NCBI GenBank assembly: GCA_964537555.1 | Contig: CAZIAD010000022.1 | Location: 1-51,793, forward strand | Reading direction: 5' to 3' | Source: CAYRWR01 sp964537555 | Lineage (GTDB): Bacteria; Spirochaetota; Brevinematia; Brevinematales; CAYRWR01 | DNA length: 51,793 bases | Shown: positions 40,995 through 50,376 of the stretch, in pieces | How positions within the stretch are numbered: position 1 is the first letter of the stretch | Layout of the letters: every line of letters begins with the position of its first letter | Notes under the pieces: model-generated | Told to the model about the DNA's origin: nothing | The model's database searches: none | Seen by the model: the letters and a program-made list of their open reading frames with translations, nothing else | Position numbers and translations under genes: made by a program

Positions 40995-43835
40995 CTATTT
41001 CATAAAAATGAGGTCACCAATGTTGATATCCCCTACTTCTTTGGTCACCAGAGCCTTCGACATGACAGGAGAGACCCGTGAAATACTGGCCTCGCCTACA
41101 TAAAACAGGATCTTTTCATTTTGTTTTCTCATTATATAGAGTTCATCATTGAGATCCAGATTGTTACCGGAGAACACATCTATAATGATCTCATTGTCTA
41201 CTTTGTCTATTACCCTACCCACATTTTTAGTGAGGAAAATGGCGGTCTGAGTCTGAGATTCTGTCTTATTATTACGCCATTGTTCTTCCAGCAGGGAGCT
41301 CAGGCTGCGCTGCAAGCCTTTCATACTGTCTGAAGTATATACTGAGAGGGGATAATTCTGTATAATAGTCGAATAGAGGTCAGTAGCTTCTTTATACTTT
41401 TTCTGGCTTTCCAGCTCAGAGGCCCGGATAAAACTTAAACGGGCAGCCTTGCTCTGCTCCTCTTTCAACAGACTCAAGTCAGCAGATGCATTGGTACTGC
41501 CGGGTTGATTATTCAATATAATATATTCCAATGCTGGTTTAGTATAACTGGAGGCGGGATATTTGATGATTAGCTGCGAGTACAATTCTATGGCTTTAAT
41601 CACGTTTTCTTTTTCATCTTCAGCCAGAGCTTTTTTGTATAATGCATCTGCATCTTTTTTATATTGCTCGTTTTCTGAGTCCTGTTCCTTCAGGATATTA
41701 TTCCAGGCACTTTCCATCCCGCTTACCGATTCGTTGATCAGAGAAGACAAAGGATAGCGGATCAGGATGCGGGCAAAACTTTCAGCAGCAGAGCGGTTAT
41801 CATTTTTATTAAGGAATGCAGTGGCTTCATTATACAGTATTCTGGCTTCTTTATCTTGTGCAGATTTCAGCTGTGCCAGCTCATTATTGGTGGACTGGTA
41901 CATGGATCTGTATATTGTCTCCATCTGCTTTATAGCCAGACTGGTATTAGTAGTACCTGGGTAGCTGATCAACAGGTCCTGAAACATCTTCAGTGAGTCA
42001 TTGAGTTCATTACGCTGCATCGATTGCTGGGCCAGATTCATGACCCTGGCAGCACTGGCCTCATCTATAGCTCTGGGAGAAGGAGAGGCATTGGTGAGCA
42101 TATTCCTGATTTTTTTATATTGTTCCAGGCTCTTACTATTATATGTGGACAAGGGATAATTGAGGAGTATTTCCTCAAAATTAACCAGTGCATTGTCAAA
42201 TTTCTTAGCCTCGACGTTTTTCATTGCTCTGTCAAACACTTCTGAGGCTTTGCCATCCTGCTGCCGTACCAGTGCATCTAAATTCACTGAATTTAATTTT
42301 ATTAGTTCCTGGTTGATCTGCGTGATATTTTTAAAGGAATCCTTAGTGAACTGAGACTGGGGATATTGCAGTATCTGGTTTTGAAACAGTGACATTGCCT
42401 GTGCATATTTTTTATTTTCTAATAATCTTGTAGCATCGTTATAGATCACTTTAGCCTTGGCATCTATCTCCTTCTGGTCCATTTTTAAAGCCAGGTCCGG
42501 GGAGATATCTTCTCCACCGGCTAGAAGTGAGGTAGACAGACGGTTTAAGACTGTCTCTCTGCTGCTGATACCGGGATATTTCTTTAAAATATTAAGATAA
42601 TGCTGTGCAGCCGAACTATAGTCTTTTTTGGAAAAATCCGAGTTGGCGATATTGTACTCACTCTGGGCGCTAAGGTCATCCATGAGTACCTGATATCCGG
42701 AATAAGAACTATAAAATTCAAATACCTGGGGTAATTGCTGTTGCAACTGAGCCAGCTTTTTATTAGCTTGTTCAGCCCTGGTGTTATAGATGCCCTTTTT
42801 GAGGTCGTCTGAAAAATCAGACAGATTTTTTAGGGACAATACATACTGCTGCAGTGATTCTGTGTTCCCGGAATTTTCTTTAATACTGAGATAATCCCCT
42901 ATAGCAGAGATAAAAAACATATCAACATCTTTCTTAATGGCAGATACCGGGATATCATCCGGTTTGTTGTCATACAGGCGTTTTACCCCATTAAGGGTGG
43001 CCCTGGCCTTTTCATAGTCTGATTTCTGATAATAATTGATGGCATTTTGAAAAAGTGTATTGACCTGGAAATAAAAGTCATCTATTTTCTGCCTTTCTTC
43101 CAGTTTCAGAGATACTTCCTTCAAAGCGGCCTGGCTTTTTAATCTCTCTTCTTCCAGCTTCTTCTTATACTCATCCTGAGCATTAGCCAGTTCATTTTTA
43201 GCGATTTGAAGGTCTTTTTCGTTGCGCTGCTGACTCGCTACCAGATCCTTTTTTTGATCTTCCAGTTGTTTTTTATACTCTTCTTCCTGTTTTAAGGATT
43301 CCTCTTTGATACGGCTATTAGCCAGCTTTAACTGTTCTTCATATTTTTTCTGGATTTCCTGTTGTTCCTGAACACTCTTGTTCTTTAAGTCAGCCTGCAA
43401 CTGCTGCTTTAACTTATTTTCCTGCTCAGCCAGCTGTTGCTTTAATTTAATCTCCTGACTGGCTTTAAAACTATCCATTTTACTATTGAGGTCTGTCAGT
43501 CTTTGTTTAATATCATCCAGTTCCTTCTGCTTATTGAGAAGCTCAGCACTGGCTTTTTTTTGTAACTCAGCCAGTAAAACATCCTCCAGACCTTTAATAC
43601 TTTTTTCAGAACCTACCAGTTCATAGGCCTGATCTTTGAATATTTTATTGACAATCATGAAGCCTGAAACAGTAATGACCATAGCTAAAAGATTAACCAG
43701 GAGTACCAGCTTAAAACTGGATCTGGTTTTTTGCAGAAGACTGGATACCTGTCGGGATTTTCCAGATTTCAATTCCTGATCAATATATTTGAAAACATCC
43801 TGTTGATTAAGCTCGGTATTATTCTGGTCAGCCAT
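40995..43835 (-). CDS. Membrane-anchored coiled-coil and TPR-repeat protein
   Basis: 946 residues. A cytoplasmic N-terminus, one transmembrane helix (about 41-66, LVLLVNLLAMVITVSGFMIV), a long coiled coil rich in Gln/Glu/Lys (about 85-255), then at least seven tetratricopeptide-like units (about 260-860). Each unit ends in a phrase such as ILLNYPLSTYNSKS, LLISYPGTTNTSLA, ILIRYPLSSLINES, LIIKYPASSYTKPA or IIQNYPLSVYTSDS. The repeat of 70-75 residues with YP.S resembles the BamD/YbgF type of periplasmic TPR. The last about 80 residues form a small beta domain (GRVIDKVDNEIIIDVF…GDINIGDLIFMK). It probably spans the periplasm as a scaffold. It sits directly before the adenylate cyclase, so it may organise or signal to it. 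Confidence 0.8.
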   Translation of the reverse strand: MADQNNTELNQQDVFKYIDQELKSGKSRQVSSLLQKTRSSFKLVLLVNLLAMVITVSGFMIVNKIFKDQAYELVGSEKSIKGLEDVLLAELQKKASAELLNKQKELDDIKQRLTDLNSKMDSFKASQEIKLKQQLAEQENKLKQQLQADLKNKSVQEQQEIQKKYEEQLKLANSRIKEESLKQEEEYKKQLEDQKKDLVASQQRNEKDLQIAKNELANAQDEYKKKLEEERLKSQAALKEVSLKLEERQKIDDFYFQVNTLFQNAINYYQKSDYEKARATLNGVKRLYDNKPDDIPVSAIKKDVDMFFISAIGDYLSIKENSGNTESLQQYVLSLKNLSDFSDDLKKGIYNTRAEQANKKLAQLQQQLPQVFEFYSSYSGYQVLMDDLSAQSEYNIANSDFSKKDYSSAAQHYLNILKKYPGISSRETVLNRLSTSLLAGGEDISPDLALKMDQKEIDAKAKVIYNDATRLLENKKYAQAMSLFQNQILQYPQSQFTKDSFKNITQINQELIKLNSVNLDALVRQQDGKASEVFDRAMKNVEAKKFDNALVNFEEILLNYPLSTYNSKSLEQYKKIRNMLTNASPSPRAIDEASAARVMNLAQQSMQRNELNDSLKMFQDLLISYPGTTNTSLAIKQMETIYRSMYQSTNNELAQLKSAQDKEARILYNEATAFLNKNDNRSAAESFARILIRYPLSSLINESVSGMESAWNNILKEQDSENEQYKKDADALYKKALAEDEKENVIKAIELYSQLIIKYPASSYTKPALEYIILNNQPGSTNASADLSLLKEEQSKAARLSFIRASELESQKKYKEATDLYSTIIQNYPLSVYTSDSMKGLQRSLSSLLEEQWRNNKTESQTQTAIFLTKNVGRVIDKVDNEIIIDVFSGNNLDLNDELYIMRKQNEKILFYVGEASISRVSPVMSKALVTKEVGDINIGDLIFMK

Positions 43836-43908
43836 GTTTGCCTTTACTCTATTTTATTTACTTTAAGTATCGGAACTTGTTACCAGTAAATAAAATAACC
43901 TTGCCAAT

Positions 43909-44625
43909 TTACTTTATCTGTTCTTTAAGTCTTTTCAACTTTGCAGTTTCAAAATCTTCTGAAGACTTTTTTTCACTGACATAGGGTAAAGCCAGGCCTT
44001 TATTGATTATGGTTAATGCTTCAGCATTTTTATTCTGCTTGATCAACACTTCAGCCAGGAAGGCATAGGCCTTTCGATTTGAGCCTGCAATACTCACGGC
44101 TTTTCGAAAATCTTTTTCTGCGAGGTCCAGGTCTCCCCCTTTGGATTTGGGAGCTTTCATATAGACATTTCCCCGGAGCAGCAAGGGGCCGGCTTCGGCA
44201 TAGGCCTGATTAATGGAGATTGCTTTATTGGCTTCCTGAAAAATAACCGGGATAGTCCTTAAACTGGAAAAGATTCCATTTGCCTTTGCCCAGGAGCCCA
44301 GACAAATACCCAGGTACATGTGGCCCTCTACACCCTGCGGATTTTGTTGAACCGCTTTTTCACCTGCCACTTTGCCTTCGGTGAAGATCTGCTTCTTTAA
44401 GTCTTTGTCAGACACAAATATGTCTGCATAATGATATGCAGCTCTGCTGAATTTCCAGCTGGCTTCATAGGAATTGTTATTTTCGTAGATTTGTTTATAA
44501 AACAGATAGGATTTCTTAGCTCCAGCGCTGGTATGTCTGTCATTGTAGGGACTATCATCGATCTCACTGAACATCACTCCGGACACAAAAACCATTAAAA
44601 TACTTAAAAATACAATTTTTTTCAT
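43909..44625 (-). CDS. Periplasmic TPR-type protein
   Basis: 238 residues. The start at 44625 is preferred to an in-frame ATG at 44637 because GGGAGG lies between them and MKKIVFLSILMVF then opens a signal peptide (cleavage near MFSE, about 20). The mature protein is helical, with TPR-like pairs (NNSYEASWKFSRAAYHYADIFV, VEGHMYLGICLGSWAKANG, GDLDLAEKDFRKAVSIAGSNRKAYAFLAEVLIKQNKNAEALTIINKGLAL). This resembles TPR proteins often seen with spirochaete envelope operons. No enzyme motif. It lies between the GNAT and large TPR genes with 59- and 73-base gaps. Confidence 0.7.
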   Translation of the reverse strand: MKKIVFLSILMVFVSGVMFSEIDDSPYNDRHTSAGAKKSYLFYKQIYENNNSYEASWKFSRAAYHYADIFVSDKDLKKQIFTEGKVAGEKAVQQNPQGVEGHMYLGICLGSWAKANGIFSSLRTIPVIFQEANKAISINQAYAEAGPLLLRGNVYMKAPKSKGGDLDLAEKDFRKAVSIAGSNRKAYAFLAEVLIKQNKNAEALTIINKGLALPYVSEKKSSEDFETAKLKRLKEQIK

Positions 44626-44684
44626 GATTCCTCCCATAAAACTTTCCTCAGTGTAATAGGCATAGAAAAAAGTGTCAAAACTTA

Positions 44685-45125
44685 TTAAGCAAAATACTTT
44701 CTGAAACCTTTAACTGCATCTTTATCATAACCCAGAGCATAATAAAAATCATGTGCCTCTTTTCTAAAATAGGAAGAACAAAACTGGATAAACACACATT
44801 CATAGTCCCGGGCTATACTCTCAATTTTTTCCATAAGTTTTCTGCCAATACCCCGGCCTCTTGCACTATTCAGGACTACCACATTTTCAACTATCATGAA
44901 GGGGCGTTTTCCCAGGGCAAGATCCAGGCATTTCACTCCCATTAGAGTCCCCAGCAGAGACTGATCTTCAAAATAACCCAGTAAATAATAATCAGGATTT
45001 TTATCTATGGCCTCAAAGACCTCAGGAAGAACCGATATTTCCAGGCTCGACCCCGTTGCCAGTTCGATATATAAGGCCTTCAGTTGATCCAGGTCTTTAA
45101 GGGATATCTTCCTGACTGCTTCCAT
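44685..45125 (-). CDS. GNAT-family N-acetyltransferase
   Basis: 146 residues covering a whole GNAT fold: strand IRK…DLDQLKALYIEL at the N-terminus, the central YLLGYFEDQSLLGTLMGV and FMIVENVVVLNSARGRGIGRKLMEKIE (motif A with acetyl-CoA pyrophosphate loop RGRGIG), then ECVFIQFCSSYFRKEAHDFYYALGY (motif B). The acetyl acceptor is unknown. Its ATG shares a base with the lptG stop (45125), so it is translationally coupled to the lpt pair. It may modify a small molecule or an N-terminus unrelated to lipid transport. Confidence 0.88.
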   Translation of the reverse strand: MEAVRKISLKDLDQLKALYIELATGSSLEISVLPEVFEAIDKNPDYYLLGYFEDQSLLGTLMGVKCLDLALGKRPFMIVENVVVLNSARGRGIGRKLMEKIESIARDYECVFIQFCSSYFRKEAHDFYYALGYDKDAVKGFRKYFA

Positions 45126-46489
45126 TAGGTTTTGGTCCTTATATACAGGGTTATAGAAATGATACTCAGTATAATAGTCCCGGTAAAAGCACCCATGAAT
45201 GCCGGTACACTTCCTTTGGAGGCCATAGCAATTCCAATAGAAAAGAATAAATAGTAGACTATAAATACCATCAGACTGAAGAAGAAGTTCTTTACTACTG
45301 ATATTTTTCTGGAGGAAATATTAATAATCCCGATACCAGCTAGTACTATCATCACTATGCCAAAAGGATAGGAATACTTTGACAAATACCTGGCCTGGGC
45401 ATCTCTGGAATCAAGGCCCGCTTTTTTTAATCGTTTGATGTGAGCCTTAGCTTCTTTTCTGCTCATGGCATCCACGGTATACCATATATTTTCAAAATAT
45501 TCAGGGGGGTCACTAATAAAGCTGAATTTTTTATTGTCAAATTTTTCTATTTTAAAGAACTGGCCTTCCTGTTCCACAGTACGGATGGCACCATCCATAA
45601 ATAGCCAGGTCTTATTGTTTTTATCCCAGATAGCTTTTTCAGCGTCTATGCGGAGATTCACATCTATCTTATAATCCAGAGAGAGAGATCTTAATTTCTC
45701 CAGATTATTTACATTAGTAGTGATCCACATATCTTTTTCTTTGAGTTGAGTCAGGTCCTGGGGCGGAGGGGTATCTGCCGCGGTATTATACTTGATCACA
45801 GTTACTTTAGTTATCTCTTGTGATATCGCGTTATAATAATTACCTATGTATAATACACCACTGGACCCAAATATCGAAAAATCTTTATTATCTTTTAAGC
45901 GGTCTAACTGGTCCTGATTCATTTTATTAAAGATCACCTTTTTCAGGATCTCAGACCGCTGATAGGCGGGATAGATCAGAATGTCAGCGAATACCGTTAA
46001 TGTAAGAATGAAATACAGAATGGAGAAAAACACTAAGAATATGGTTATTCTTTGTATGGATGTACCGGTACTCACCATAGCGGTCAGCTCTTTATTTTTA
46101 GCCAGGGAACTGAGCACAAAAATAGTGGCGAACAGAAAAGAAAAAGGTTGCAGGATCAATATCCAGTAAAAGGATTCTAAAACATAACGTTGTATGAGCA
46201 GCCAGGGTTTCACGTCCTTAGGCAATGACCTCAGTTCCGTAAATACCTGTACCATCTCATAGATCATGATAAATAATAGCAGGGATCCTATGAATGATAT
46301 GATAAATTTTTTAAATATATAAGTATCTAATCTGGTCCAGCGTAGTGACCTGATAAAATCAGCACTGCTTTTCCTGAAATTTTTAAACCAGATCTTTAAG
46401 GAATCGAGAGTGAAAAAGCTGAAAATAAAATCTTTGATCTTTTGCAGAGTCGACTGGGAATATTGTTCCCATAGTTTCTTTATATCCAT
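45125..46489 (-). CDS. lptG: LptF/LptG-family permease (second of pair)
   Basis: 454 residues. The start at ATG 46489 overlaps the upstream stop by one base (TAATG) and is favoured over an in-frame ATG at 46555 inside lptF. YjgP/YjgQ architecture: an N-terminal helix with RLDTYIFKKFIISFIGSLLLF, two more helices (RYVLESFYWILILQPFSFLFATIFVLSSLAKNKELTAMVSTGTSIQRI, the usual coupling region), a periplasmic beta-jellyroll (about 190-350), and three C-terminal helices. A roughly 65-residue polar N-terminal extension (LWEQYSQSTLQKIKDFIF…) precedes the family core. LptF and LptG form the inner-membrane LPS exporter with LptB. Assignment of F versus G is by order only. Confidence 0.85.
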   Translation of the reverse strand: MDIKKLWEQYSQSTLQKIKDFIFSFFTLDSLKIWFKNFRKSSADFIRSLRWTRLDTYIFKKFIISFIGSLLLFIMIYEMVQVFTELRSLPKDVKPWLLIQRYVLESFYWILILQPFSFLFATIFVLSSLAKNKELTAMVSTGTSIQRITIFLVFFSILYFILTLTVFADILIYPAYQRSEILKKVIFNKMNQDQLDRLKDNKDFSIFGSSGVLYIGNYYNAISQEITKVTVIKYNTAADTPPPQDLTQLKEKDMWITTNVNNLEKLRSLSLDYKIDVNLRIDAEKAIWDKNNKTWLFMDGAIRTVEQEGQFFKIEKFDNKKFSFISDPPEYFENIWYTVDAMSRKEAKAHIKRLKKAGLDSRDAQARYLSKYSYPFGIVMIVLAGIGIINISSRKISVVKNFFFSLMVFIVYYLFFSIGIAMASKGSVPAFMGAFTGTIILSIISITLYIRTKT

Positions 46490-47844
46490 TATTCGCGCAC
46501 CTTTCTGACAAATAAGACTATGGCCACTATGAGAAAAATCACATTTGGTATCCATTCCCCATAGGGGGGTAGCAATCTTTTATATATCAAGGTATTGATA
46601 CCGATTTTCATCCCGTAGAACATGACCATAATACCAAAGCTGATCCCCAGGCCTTCCCCTCTCCCGCTCCGGGCGCTGAACAGTCCCAGAGAGAGACTAA
46701 CCAGAGCAAAAACCAGGGCAGATATTGGCATGGCGTACTTTTCATGATAACGCAGAAGATACTTAACAGGCAGGGTCTTGTTTTTCGCATCGATATTTTT
46801 ATCGATTGCGGCTATTCTCTTTTTTTGATTCTCCAGAAATTGTTTCCTGGCTTTTTTCTTTTGCTTTAAGGCTTCACCTTTTAAACCTTTTACTTCTTTT
46901 CTAACCTTTTTTTTGTAAATGATAATTTCTTTTTTAATGGTCGCTTTATCCTTCTCATACAATCCTATGTCATTATACGTCTTCTGAGTCAGTTTATTGA
47001 TCTCCGTCTTTATCTCTTTTATAGTCATTGTCTCAGGAGATTTATTATAAAACTCTTCGGGCAGGTTGATATATGTGTTTAAGGACAGAAATTTAAAAGA
47101 ACAAATAAAGAAATGTTCAGTGGGCTTTCCATTATCATCATCAAAAGAGACTACCTCAGAAATAGTGCCATTCTGAAATTTCAGCTTATAATGTTCCGGA
47201 TTTTCGGGGCTGGAATAGACCCAGCCTTTGTCTGCCCGGATGGTCTTTCTTCCCGATACGTCGATGACATGAATATTATGCAGTATGTCATAGGTCTTTG
47301 TACTCTCTATATCCTCAAAGGATATCTTGAAATTACCGATCTTGAAAAATGATTGTTCTTTTAATTCTACTGCCGGCTTTTGAGCCATCAATTTAGCCTT
47401 CAGTTTAAGATAATTGTTGGTGGACTGTGTCTCTACCTTATCCTTAAAGTTGAACGCAAAAATCGCTACAAAGACAGCAAATATTAATCCGGGTAATAGA
47501 ATCCTTTGCACAGGAATACCGGTAGACTTCATAGCCACAATCTCTGAATCCTGGGAAAATCTGCCCATAGTCAGTAAATATGCCGGAAGAATAGCAAATG
47601 GGATCGAAAAAGATAATAAAAACGGTATCAGATTAAGGAGTAGCAATAAGACCTGATTGAAAGGCATATTATACTCAAAATAATACTTAGCCATGTAAAA
47701 CAATTCATTAAGCATGATCAGAAAAGTAAAGAATCCCAGTCCAAACGCGTAATTGGGAATCAATTCCCTGTAGTAATACCTGTCCAGGCGAGTCCAGAAT
47801 AACAGTTTGAATTTATCTCTTACTCTCATCAAAAATGCGCTCAA
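46489..47844 (-). CDS. lptF: LptF/LptG-family permease with Lys-rich insertion
   Basis: 451 residues. The family core begins RLDRYYYRELIPNYAFGLGFFTFLIMLNELF, then LIPFLLSFSIPFAILPAYLLTMGRFSQDSEIVAMKSTGIPVQRILLPG (the conserved ATPase-coupling stretch), a periplasmic jellyroll (about 145-265) and three C-terminal helices (ISALVFALVSLSLGLFSA, ISFGIMVMFYGMKIG, WIPNVIFLIVAIVLFV). Between jellyroll and final helices, about 268-358, is a very Lys-rich coiled insertion (KDKATIKKEIIIYKKKVRKEV…) not expected in the usual 360-residue family members. The C-terminal …LPPYGEWIPN loop is typical. Partner of lptG and distant from lptC-lptA. Confidence 0.85.
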   Translation of the reverse strand: MSAFLMRVRDKFKLLFWTRLDRYYYRELIPNYAFGLGFFTFLIMLNELFYMAKYYFEYNMPFNQVLLLLLNLIPFLLSFSIPFAILPAYLLTMGRFSQDSEIVAMKSTGIPVQRILLPGLIFAVFVAIFAFNFKDKVETQSTNNYLKLKAKLMAQKPAVELKEQSFFKIGNFKISFEDIESTKTYDILHNIHVIDVSGRKTIRADKGWVYSSPENPEHYKLKFQNGTISEVVSFDDDNGKPTEHFFICSFKFLSLNTYINLPEEFYNKSPETMTIKEIKTEINKLTQKTYNDIGLYEKDKATIKKEIIIYKKKVRKEVKGLKGEALKQKKKARKQFLENQKKRIAAIDKNIDAKNKTLPVKYLLRYHEKYAMPISALVFALVSLSLGLFSARSGRGEGLGISFGIMVMFYGMKIGINTLIYKRLLPPYGEWIPNVIFLIVAIVLFVRKVRE

Positions 47845-47860
47845 ACGATCCTCTTTATTT

Positions 47861-48439
47861 TCATGCTATACTACTTAACAGGGCAATAAATGAAAGGACA
47901 GTCAGAATCACTATTACTACAGAAGGCAGGAACATCAAAGCAGCTGCGTTTATCTCCTGTAAATCTGAAGTCCTTACCAGGGCTTTAACTTTTAAATAAA
48001 ATATCATAATCAGGAGTAGAAAAGACAGGAAATAGAAAAAGGATGCGGATAATTCAGGTATGGCCTTAAATATTAGAGCCAGGGGCAAAAGAACAATAAG
48101 TGGAAAGTCGGCACTGAGAAATAATCCAGACATCGATCTTAATTCTACTTTTTTATTAAACAGCCCCAACAGAAGGTAGATGATGGCAATATGAATGAGG
48201 CTGAAAGCCAGTGAAATAAGGCTAAACCAGAACAGACGTATGATGAGCTGTGATATAGTGAAGCCTGTAAATCCGGGATTGACTAAAAGCACAGAAATAG
48301 CATAGATCATGGATCCGATCATAAAGGTCATAAATCCGTATTTTAACAGATCCTCTCTAAACCTGAAAAACAGGCGATCGACAGCTTTTGTGGGTTGAAA
48401 TAACAGAGAAGAAGATATACCAATATATTCTAAAAACAT
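47861..48439 (-). CDS. Yip1-like integral membrane protein
   Basis: 192 residues with five predicted transmembrane helices (about 37-54, 65-100, 107-128, 130-147, 165-188). The N-terminal LLFQPTKAVDRLF and the later Pro/Leu-rich helices (SADFPLIVLLPLALIF) fit the Yip1/DUF1282-like family found in bacteria. Such proteins have no settled function. It sits 12 bases downstream of sppA and 16 bases upstream of lptF, so it belongs to the envelope operon. Confidence 0.65.
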   Translation of the reverse strand: MFLEYIGISSSLLFQPTKAVDRLFFRFREDLLKYGFMTFMIGSMIYAISVLLVNPGFTGFTISQLIIRLFWFSLISLAFSLIHIAIIYLLLGLFNKKVELRSMSGLFLSADFPLIVLLPLALIFKAIPELSASFFYFLSFLLLIMIFYLKVKALVRTSDLQEINAAALMFLPSVVIVILTVLSFIALLSSIA

Positions 48440-48451
48440 CTCCAGTCCTTC

Positions 48452-49462
48452 TTAAATTCCATACATATAGAACAAAGGTACATAAGACTGATTGATCAGG
48501 TTCAGGCTTTTATTGTCGATGAGGTTTACCTCAGTCTTATTCTGCAGTACACGTTCAGCCATAATATTAAGATATTTCCCTAATACACTTCTATAATCCG
48601 GTACCACTTCTTCCAGCGTATAGTTTTTGCCTAATTCAGCCTTTTGGGCAGTTATCTCTACAGCCTGTTGAAAATCGCCCAGTTCATCTATCAGCCCGGC
48701 CTCTTTTGCCTGTGATGCCGTGAGTAATCTGCCATCGGCTACTTTCTTTAATTTCTCAGTGCTAAGAGACCTGCCCTCTTTCACCGCGTTAAAAAACTGC
48801 CAGTAGGTATCCATGATCATATCCTGGAAAAGACGGGCCTCATCAGCACTCATTGGACGATAGTTGGCCATAGCATCTTTATACTTACCGCTTTTAAATA
48901 CATTGTAGCGGATACCGAATCTTTGAAAGAGATCACTCAGGTCTATTCCGGCCATTATGACACCTATGCTGCCCGTTAATGTCCCTGGATTAGCCACTAT
49001 ATAGTCAGCAGCGGCTGCAATATAATAACCGCCCGATGCTGTCAGGTCGCCCATAGAGACTACTACTATTTTTCCGGCTTTTCGTATCTTCAGTATCTGG
49101 TTATAGATCTCCTGAGTAGCCGCTACAGTTCCACCCGGAGTATTAAGCCGTAGTATCAGAGCCTTCATCTGATCATCTTCTTCCACCTGTTTGAGTAAGT
49201 CCAGCCAGTATAAGGCCCCATCCCTTTTCATTCCCCAGGGAGAAGAAGACTGTCCCGAAAAGGAAATGGGTGAAAAAATATTGATCACGCCAATAGTCTT
49301 GGTCCCGGGAAGTTTAACATTCTTCATAAGCTTGGCATTGCCAGTGTTGATCTCTGTGCTGCTTTTCCTGGTAGAAGGGTCCACAATGATGTAAACTGCT
49401 GCCAAAAATGATATTGAAAACAGGACGATCAGGCTGATCAAAGCCGGATTATTTTTATTCAT
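48452..49462 (-). CDS. sppA: Signal peptide peptidase SppA (short form)
   Basis: 336 residues, the single-domain bacterial form. One N-terminal membrane helix (about 7-27), then a ClpP-like fold: IGVINIFSPI, ALILRLNTPGGTVAATQEIYNQI, VVVSMGDLTASGGYYIAAAADYIVANPGTLTGSIGVI with nucleophile Ser143, and general base Lys195 in SGKYKDA. The Ser-Lys spacing of 52 residues equals that of the B. subtilis enzyme. It degrades released signal peptides in the membrane, and the window encodes many secreted proteins. It sits 7 bases after the leading lipoprotein gene. Confidence 0.93.
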   Translation of the reverse strand: MNKNNPALISLIVLFSISFLAAVYIIVDPSTRKSSTEINTGNAKLMKNVKLPGTKTIGVINIFSPISFSGQSSSPWGMKRDGALYWLDLLKQVEEDDQMKALILRLNTPGGTVAATQEIYNQILKIRKAGKIVVVSMGDLTASGGYYIAAAADYIVANPGTLTGSIGVIMAGIDLSDLFQRFGIRYNVFKSGKYKDAMANYRPMSADEARLFQDMIMDTYWQFFNAVKEGRSLSTEKLKKVADGRLLTASQAKEAGLIDELGDFQQAVEITAQKAELGKNYTLEEVVPDYRSVLGKYLNIMAERVLQNKTEVNLIDNKSLNLINQSYVPLFYMYGI

Positions 49463-49469
49463 GGTTTCC

Positions 49470-50354
49470 TCACTTACTGAACAATGTTGCTTTGGTACTG
49501 GTATTATATAGCTTTAATAATACATTCAGTTCCTCCAGGAACTGCGGATTATTATATATGCCCTCATACTTTTGATCTTCTATCTGTATCCTAAAATTAT
49601 TTTCAGTCTCATTAATCTCTTCATGAAATATTTTTTTCCAGTTTTCCCGGGAGTATTCTACAGACATACAATTCAGGACTCTTCTTTTTCCATATATCCT
49701 CAGTATATAAGAGTAAAATTCTGTCATTTCGGGTAGAATCACAGCATGTGTAAAAATACTTTTGTAAAAGGAGCCCTGAAAATATTTATAAGGGCTCTCC
49801 ATCAGCTCCTGTACTGATACAAACAATATTTGTTCCAGAAGATACTTGTTTACATATTCGTACAAATCCCTGAATCCCTGTTCATCCAGGCTATATTTTT
49901 TAAATAGAGTATCAAATTCCTCTATCCCTATTATATAATACTTCAAAGGAAGCACCTTATGAGAAATGAAAACAGAGTATTTATTATCTAATGAGATATC
50001 TATCCAGATTTTTTGGAGCATACCCATGAGAAGCGCAGCATTTTTATAGTCTTTAAAATACTGCCCGCCTAACTGATAATACAGATCATAAAAATCCCAG
50101 TCCGCATTCTCAAATTCCAGAAATATGGTATCAGCAGAATGGGGAGCAATCTTTTTAAACTCACTGAGAATTATCTTAAGCAAGGTTATATAACTCACAT
50201 CAAACTCCGTTTTTTCCGGAGATTTGATAATTATGTTTGGACTGGTACTGATAGTATAGGCCTGATTATTGTCTGTGTTATACTGAAATTCGACGGGTTT
50301 TGAGGTACAGGAAAAGATGAAAAACAGTGATACTATCAGGATTAAATATCTCAT
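49470..50354 (-). CDS. Lipoprotein of unknown function, first in operon
   Basis: 294 residues from ATG 50354. This start has AAGAGG upstream and yields MRYLILIVSLFFIFSC (lipobox Cys16), whereas an in-frame ATG at 50429 lies upstream of the promoter. The mature protein is mainly helical with many Tyr/Phe (DLYYQLGGQYFKDYKNAALLMGML, KYSLDEQGFRDLYEYVNKYLLEQILFV, YKYFQGSFYKSIFTHAVILPEMTEFYSYILRIYGKR). No catalytic pattern and no family recognised. It has a strong promoter and is followed by sppA after 7 bases. Confidence 0.7.
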   Translation of the reverse strand: MRYLILIVSLFFIFSCTSKPVEFQYNTDNNQAYTISTSPNIIIKSPEKTEFDVSYITLLKIILSEFKKIAPHSADTIFLEFENADWDFYDLYYQLGGQYFKDYKNAALLMGMLQKIWIDISLDNKYSVFISHKVLPLKYYIIGIEEFDTLFKKYSLDEQGFRDLYEYVNKYLLEQILFVSVQELMESPYKYFQGSFYKSIFTHAVILPEMTEFYSYILRIYGKRRVLNCMSVEYSRENWKKIFHEEINETENNFRIQIEDQKYEGIYNNPQFLEELNVLLKLYNTSTKATLFSK

Positions 50355-50376
50355 AAAACCTCTTATTGATATACAC

